A stretch of DNA of 64,000 bases, taken from contig CM075101.1 in NCBI GenBank assembly GCA_037576195.1, forward strand, positions 19,468,001-19,532,000. The letters run 5' to 3'. Shown piece by piece: positions 58,601 through 64,000 of this stretch. This DNA is from Phytoseiulus persimilis (lineage: Eukaryota > Arthropoda > Arachnida > Mesostigmata > Phytoseiidae). Every line of letters starts with the position of its first letter. The stretch's first letter is position 1. The notes beneath the pieces are model-generated. The model did not search any database. It was given only the letters and a program-made list of their open reading frames with translations, and was not told the origin of the DNA. A program made the translations under genes and the position numbers.

Positions 58601-61600
58601 TTCCTCACCATTCAATCATGAGATGCTCTGTCGGCTCCCTGACCACTTGGATGAGTCATTTGCCACCTGGCACGCCGAGGGCGTCGAGTTCGCTGGTCGG
58701 TCACTCTGCATTTTCCTCTTTCCCACTCCAGGACAACAAAGGCAGTCTTTTGGAGGAAACGGAGGAGGAGCGCAAACTGATGAGCCAACTCAACCACATC
58801 GAAAAATACGCATTGAGATTCCTGGAAACCCAGCATGACTTCGTAGACCTGAAACAGGCCCAAGTAAGCTTCAGATATGGCGAGGTGTAGCGACAGCTCA
58901 GTTCGTCCTGTCCTTGAATCTTCATTCGATCGGTTGCTCCAGTCGATCCGGGATTCCTCTCCCAAGTCTCTCCGGGGTCGGAAACAGATCTGACCGAGAG
59001 ATTCGTCTTGGCTTTACAGGAAGAAGTTGAAGCCCAGAAGCGCGAATGGATGATCAAAAGTCTTCAGCATCAGAAAGAGCGAGAAGAAGCTCTCCGTGAG
59101 CCTCCACCGGTACTCAGCTACAAACGGCCACACAGCCCCGAAGAGGTGAAGTCCAATGGCAAATCTGTCCCTAGTAGTCGGGGCAGGAAAGTACGCGGGG
59201 CCGCTAATAAGAACGCGCAAAAGTCCAGTAGTGGTAGTAGTAGTAGCAACAACAACACCAGTTATAACAGTAACAACAGATCGCTTTCGTCATTGACGAC
59301 ACGGAAACACGAAAAAACGACGCGGATGGCCATGCGGTCGAGTGCAGAAGATTCAAATGCGCAGAAACGCACAAGACGAAGCTCCTCCAACACGGTTAAT
59401 AACAACGGTGGTGGCGGTAGCGGTGTCACCAGGCTCTCTCAGGGCAGGGAAAGGTCCACACTTAGGAAGCATCCAAAAAAGTGATATCGATACGAGAGAA
59501 CAATAACAAGACAGCATTAGCAACAACCGTGACAGACGAGCAAGCAAACACATCTTTAACAACCACGAAACCGATCCGCATCGTCTCCAAGAAGCCAGCG
59601 GGGGCTGGTCGATCAACATAGAGCACCAACATAAACTAGACCCATAGATTCTGAACATACATTCAATCAGATCCTCTCACAGAGGTGGCGGTTGACGGGT
59701 AGATTAGGATCATTCTTCTGGAATACATTTTTAAATTAGCGATTTATTATTATTAATATACATACATTCTCGATGACCACACGTTTGTACATAGATACAC
59801 TCCATTGCATAACAACGTCATCATTGCCACAATCTGAAGCGGTGCGGGGTGGGGTCATGGTGCAAGACTTTCACTAGGTTTTCAAGGTGGAAAAGGTGAA
59901 TTTTGATTGAGGGTGGAACGTTGCGCCGCGTCTCTTTGACAGATCGTAACGTAGCATGTATTGTACATTTCATTCACGAGGTGTCGTCTCGTTTCAATTT
60001 TTTCTCCGGATGATTGTGCGCGAAGAGAGCCTGGTACGACTTGGTAACTTCTCTCGGTCTGCTGTGAAAACGTGGAAAATGGAGGAAGAGGGCCGCGTTC
60101 CGTTCGTAGGATGATCGAGCATACTTATTAAGAGCAGTCAATAAAGTGTTTGACCTATGACAGTGTTTGTGTACTCTCTTTCTTCGGTGGTCACTGCAGG
60201 ACGACCAGGCAATTGTGTCAGCTCCCTTTGCTTGCATATGCGTTGCGATCTCACAATCAGTCATTCACTCAATCAATCGACCGTCCGACCGATGATCTAG
60301 CCGTTGACTATGATAGCTTCACACATCGTTCGAGCCATTTTCTTCGTGATTTTGGTCTCCTCAACACTCGGCACGGTCGATCAAATAATGAGCTTGGACT
60401 GATCATATGCAAGCGATTCGAGAAAGTCCTCGAGCAGTTTCTACCGAGGGAAGGTGCGTACCACACTTGCCTGGTCGGCCTGTAGGGAATTTTTAGCGGA
60501 ATAGATTCGACTTCAGAGCTTGGGAGGGCCTTTGGGCTACTTTGACTGGAAGCAAGCTAGAACCTCAGCTCGTTCGAGCAATGAAATCCTCGGACGAGCT
60601 GACGGGTAGGCCCGATCAGTAGAACACGGGTTGGAGTCACGACAGTATTTCTCCAGCTTCGCGACTCAGTCGGGAAGAGCTCATGGAGGGCCTGTCGGAT
60701 GGGGGGGGGGGGGGGGGGTTGGTGTGGTAATGCCGCTCGGAATTCAGAAGGCTAGGTTGATTCGAGGTCGATCTGTTTAACAGCCTTGTAATGAGAGTCC
60801 CCGAAACCTTTTCAGAAATTTGTGAGTCTCAGGGACTGCAAAACACCTTTACCGGTAAGAACCAGGGAACCTGGAGCTCGGTGGACGAAAAATCCGCACC
60901 GTAGCTTTCGATTTCTTCTATATTCATCCCCCTGCTTTCCATTCGTTGCCTCCATAGCCTGATCGTTTTCCTCATGAGCTCTACGCTGGACGCTCTACGC
61001 GTTCATACGCTAGTTCAGAATCCAGTTGTGAAGCACCCGTGTTTCGTGGAAGAATTCACAGTCTCACGCAGATGGCATTTTCCTCAGCTATGGGCTCCAC
61101 CGACGCCTCCTGCTGGAGACGACGATGTCTATGTCGATGAAACGACCCGATACCTTTACGCCTCGAAGCCGATGGAAGAGACGGCGTTGCCTCCTGTCTA
61201 CGTGAGGAAATCATCCTCGAAGAGAATGAGGACTGACGCGAATCACGCATTGCTTCGAAAAATGAAGGCTGTTCGGTCCGAAGGTCACGGAGGTCCGAAG
61301 TCATTGTTCGATCGACCCTCTCCTGTGCTGGTGAAGATGCGCAAGGAGGCGAGATTACTCAAACTCAAGAGGCAAGGTCACGGCGGTTCGTTGCTTGGTC
61401 AAAGACCTGCACCCGGAACTCCTTCAGTGCCGTCTACAGGACCTTCGGCACCGCAGCTCCCTGGTCAAGTCGGCGCCGTTCCTCGAAAGCAGCAGCAACA
61501 ACAGCAGCTGCACGAACAACAGGCAACGCCAGAACCCAATCAGGTGGAATGGACCGTGAATGAAGACTACGGCCTCCTTCAGGCAAGTCGAGCCCGTGGT

Positions 61601-64000
61601 TTGAGTCCTGAGTCGACTTCGAGGCTTTCCCGCCCGATCGGGAGTTCGAACACTGTCCGCTCATCCCGTTCTCATTATTTTCCCTTCGTTTCCCTGCACA
61701 GGTCTTCCAACAGTTCCAAGAGCTCCCGATGTCTCTCACCGTGCTGATGCCTGGTCACACTCCGAATCAGGACCTCCTCGCGGACTACATCAATTCGACG
61801 GTGTCGCGCGTATATCGGTCGCCCAAAATGTGTCGTAATCGTTTCGAAAACGTGCTGGCCCCCCGCGAAGAGGGCAGGCCCAACGCTCCGATAGTGGCTT
61901 ATGACAAGAAGTCTGTCAAAAAGGCTCTGAAACAGAAGAGCGGAGGACGCCCTATCAAAACAGCTCTACTTTTTGCCGCTGACAATAACGCGTCGTTTAC
62001 AAATTTGTATACCAGTCGCTTCGATGCGATTAGAACCGTGTCAGTGCACCGTACGCCGGCTATGAAGCCAGTGTTCACTAACACGGCACAGTCTAACGGT
62101 AAGAGCCAGTTTCGGTTCCGTTGTTTCTGCCAGGAAACGTTGGCTTCCCACGTCTCCGATTCGTCGAACGAGCTAATCAAGTCCCCATTCCGTCACTACA
62201 GGACAGAACGTGAAACACGCGGCAGTCCTGGCTGAGCATGGTGTGAATTACGATAATCCACTCAACCCCATCGTTCTGGCGAAACAGCGGGAGGAGCGTC
62301 TCAAGAAAGAAAAATCGAGACTGGCAGCTGCTCAGGCAGCTGGTAGCGCGACTGCAACGACTGCGTCGACGGCTACTTCCACAACGGCGTCGCAGTCCAC
62401 CATCACGAGCACTGCGTCCACTCCGACCGCATCGTCCGCGGCGACTGCGGCCTCTGGCCTCAGCAGGGGCACGATTCCGCAGTCCGGAAGCGCAGCCGCT
62501 CCGTCTCCGAGTACACCATCGACTTCAACGTTAGCAGCGAATCCTTCGACCCCGACGACGACATCGACGCCTTCGACAGCAGCAGGCTCGGTCACCACAC
62601 CTGCACCATCTGTGATGGCTGTCGTTGGTGGAGGCCACATAGTCACTACCGAGGCCCAGAAGATCATCAGCAGTTCTCAGCCTCAACCCATCGCCGCGGT
62701 GAGTCTTTCACGTAACATACGTACGAGGGAGCCAAACCGGCCAGGACTGTCTCCAGAGCCGATGGCCGAATGGCGGCTTGACGTAATCACGCCAAGCGGT
62801 GTGGGGACGGTCGCGCATCTAATGCTAGTGGACTCAGAATGTTCGAATGACTACTAATTTGGGTGACCCTCCTGCTTGCAGTCCTCAAACCCGATTCGAA
62901 CAACCCAACTGGTCGCTACTACCCCCGTTGTGTCCGTTACGAGCCTTTCACCGGCGCAGATACAAGCCGCCCAACGTGGCATGGCAGGTCGCAGTGTGAC
63001 GCCGAGCCAACAGCTGCAGTTCCAAACCTTGAAACATTCAACGTTGATTCGCCAACAGGGAGGACAGCCCGTTCGTAGTGGACCGGAACAGACGCAGCTA
63101 AAACGAATTCAGCAGGTGGTGACCTCACAGGCCGTCAAGGTCACTTCGCAAGGGTCCGCTGGCGGCCGGTTGGTGACGACTCAGGCTGGCACTAAAATTG
63201 GACAGGTTGTCAATCAGGCGGTTAAAACGGGTGCTACGACAAGAGCTGTCGTCAATGAGGCTGATTTGACCCAGCTCCTTAAGGGAAGTCAAGCTGGCGG
63301 GCAGAAGATGTTGGCTACGGGTGCCACTCTCGTCAAACCAAGCGCAGTTTCTTTGCCTGCTTCGGCTGTAACCGTGACCGGTGAGAATCCTCTACGTGTT
63401 TTCATCTTCGAATGAAGTTCTGTTTGCCGTTCATATCGTGCTGGCGCATGGATTAACCTCTGAGTGCGGCCTCTGCAACCCCCCTCCTCGCGCAGCAGGA
63501 CTTCCAGCATTCGCTGCGAGGGAGTTCCCTCAGCTCGCTCTACGACCGCTGTTTTCTGTTTATTTCCAGGAATTACCCTGCCCGTTGCCGCAGCGACAGC
63601 TGCCCAAGGGGCGAAGGGCACACCATCCGCGGGTGCTACCGTTCAGCATCAGAGGATTCTCCTCCAACCGTTGAAGAAACAACCTCAGCAGTCTGTAAAA
63701 ACGTCTCCTGCAGGTGCTCTGCAAACGACGACTGTTCAAATCGTCCACCAACAACCGGGCAGTTCGGCTGGCCAGACACAGAACGCTCCCATCAAACCGG
63801 TGGCCGTTTCGCAGATCATCAAGCACGTCCTGCCGGGCCCGCAATCCGCGAATTTCGTCCTGGCTACAACGACATCAGCCGGCAGCACCCCGGGCACCAT
63901 CAACACCCCCAACGCACAGACTCAAAACCAGCTGCTGACGGCTCTTCAGCAAGGCGTCAAGCCGAGTATAGCGACCGTGACGCTGGCGCCCGCCTCCAGC
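52663..64000 (+). CDS. dom: Domino/p400/SRCAP-type SNF2 chromatin-remodelling ATPase, long form (right end cut off)
   Basis: Exons 52663-56191, 56418-56717, 56827-57280, 57417-58221, 58372-58587, 58732-58863, 59020-59145, 61088-61582, 61702-62098, 62202-62698, 62882-63380 and 63570-64000 (open at the edge) agree in phase and give about 2627 residues so far. The product is the motor of Tip60/SWR1-like complexes that exchange H2A variants. Domains: Q-rich N-terminus; HSA (about 405-480, KTHWDYLLEEMKWMSNDF), the actin/Arp-binding region; acidic block (about 540-690); ATPase lobe 1 with ADEMGLGKT (about 756) and a DEAQ box (about 860); a long low-complexity insertion; and ATPase lobe 2 (LNLTGADTVVFYDSDWNP, AQDRCHRIGQTRD). 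After the conserved WAPPTPP...DVYVDE block comes a SANT domain (EWTVNEDYGLLQ...CRNRFENVL), then Ala/Thr/Ser- and Gln-rich sequence. Intron 61583-61701 has a GC donor (CAG|gcaagt). The start is the first ATG after the acceptor at 52650. Confidence 0.95.
59146..59484 (+). CDS. dom: domino short-form 3' end (read-through of the exon-7 donor)
   Basis: If the donor at 59145 (GAAGAG|gtgaag) is not used, exon 7 stays open to the TGA at 59482-59484. The resulting protein is about 1966 residues. It keeps HSA and the whole ATPase but lacks the SANT and Q-rich tail. The extra 112 residues are basic and Ser/Asn/Gly-rich (short runs of S, N and G). Drosophila domino also makes a SANT-containing form A and a shorter form B from one gene, so this is a known theme. 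An AATAAA at 60140 is placed to end this form. Confidence 0.65.
   Translation: MKSNGKSVPSSRGRKVRGAANKNAQKSSSGSSSSNNNTSYNSNNRSLSSLTTRKHEKTTRMAMRSSAEDSNAQKRTRRSSSNTVNNNGGGGSGVTRLSQGRERSTLRKHPKK
60140..60145 (+). terminator. polyadenylation signal of the short domino form
   Basis: AATAAA in GTCAATAAAGTG, followed by a GT-rich stretch (CAGTGTTTGTGTAC) such as lies beyond cleavage sites. It is 656 bases after the short-form stop and inside the intron of the long form. Confidence 0.6.
60146..61087 (+). other. remainder of the long-form domino intron
   Basis: No conserved coding sequence was seen. It contains a run of 17 G (60702-60718). The long-form exon 8 starts at 61088 after TTTTCCTCAG. An earlier AG near 61070 would put the conserved frame out of phase with exon 7. 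Confidence 0.6.

Noticed and set aside
1-64000. CRISPR array, prokaryotic operon, phage or plasmid features
   Set aside because: No regularly spaced repeats of CRISPR type and no ribosome-binding-site-led gene runs are present. The DNA is eukaryotic.

Overview
This is nuclear DNA from an arthropod. Genes are split by many short introns (mostly about 60-250 bases) with GT...AG borders, plus-strand genes end in AATAAA signals, and there are no bacterial-type operons. GC content is near 50 percent. A reprolysin-like secreted metalloprotease and compact introns point to an acarine, perhaps a small-genome mite. That placement is inference and no marker gene fixes it.

Layout. 1-6700 is GC-rich, simple-repeat and polypurine DNA with no supportable gene, and resembles a promoter or 5' leader region. 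6.7-12.0 kb is unresolved. A two-exon, multi-pass membrane protein of the TMBIM/Bax-inhibitor-1 type lies at 11977-13189 (+). 13.2-16.2 kb is unresolved. An unidentified spliced gene ends at 17174 (+). A small secreted DM4/DM12-like gene at 17501-18412 (+) appears to have two alternative last exons. A complete 26-exon Msh6 (DNA mismatch repair) runs from 19027 to 26011 (+), and one of its introns carries a retrotransposon remnant. A long secreted protein lies on the minus strand at 27267-36007; it has EAR-like blade repeats followed by many 'NG' beta-type repeats. After an unresolved stretch comes a single-exon secreted zinc metalloprotease at 39999-41699 (-), then a compact four-exon GNAT acetyltransferase at 44275-45122 (+), then a 45-base minisatellite at 46.0-46.3 kb. 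The right end, from 52663, is the Domino/p400/SRCAP-type SNF2 ATPase. It is cut off by the window edge and shows both a short and a long 3' form.

The genes do not form one pathway. Msh6 and domino are conserved nuclear housekeeping genes acting in mismatch repair and histone-variant exchange/acetylation. The DM4/12, NG-repeat and metalloprotease proteins carry signal peptides and act outside the cell or in the secretory route. Exons were joined by reading frame, splice borders and phase, so Msh6, domino, the TMBIM gene, the GNAT gene and the DM4/12 gene have base-level models. The minus-strand repeat protein is only partly resolved.
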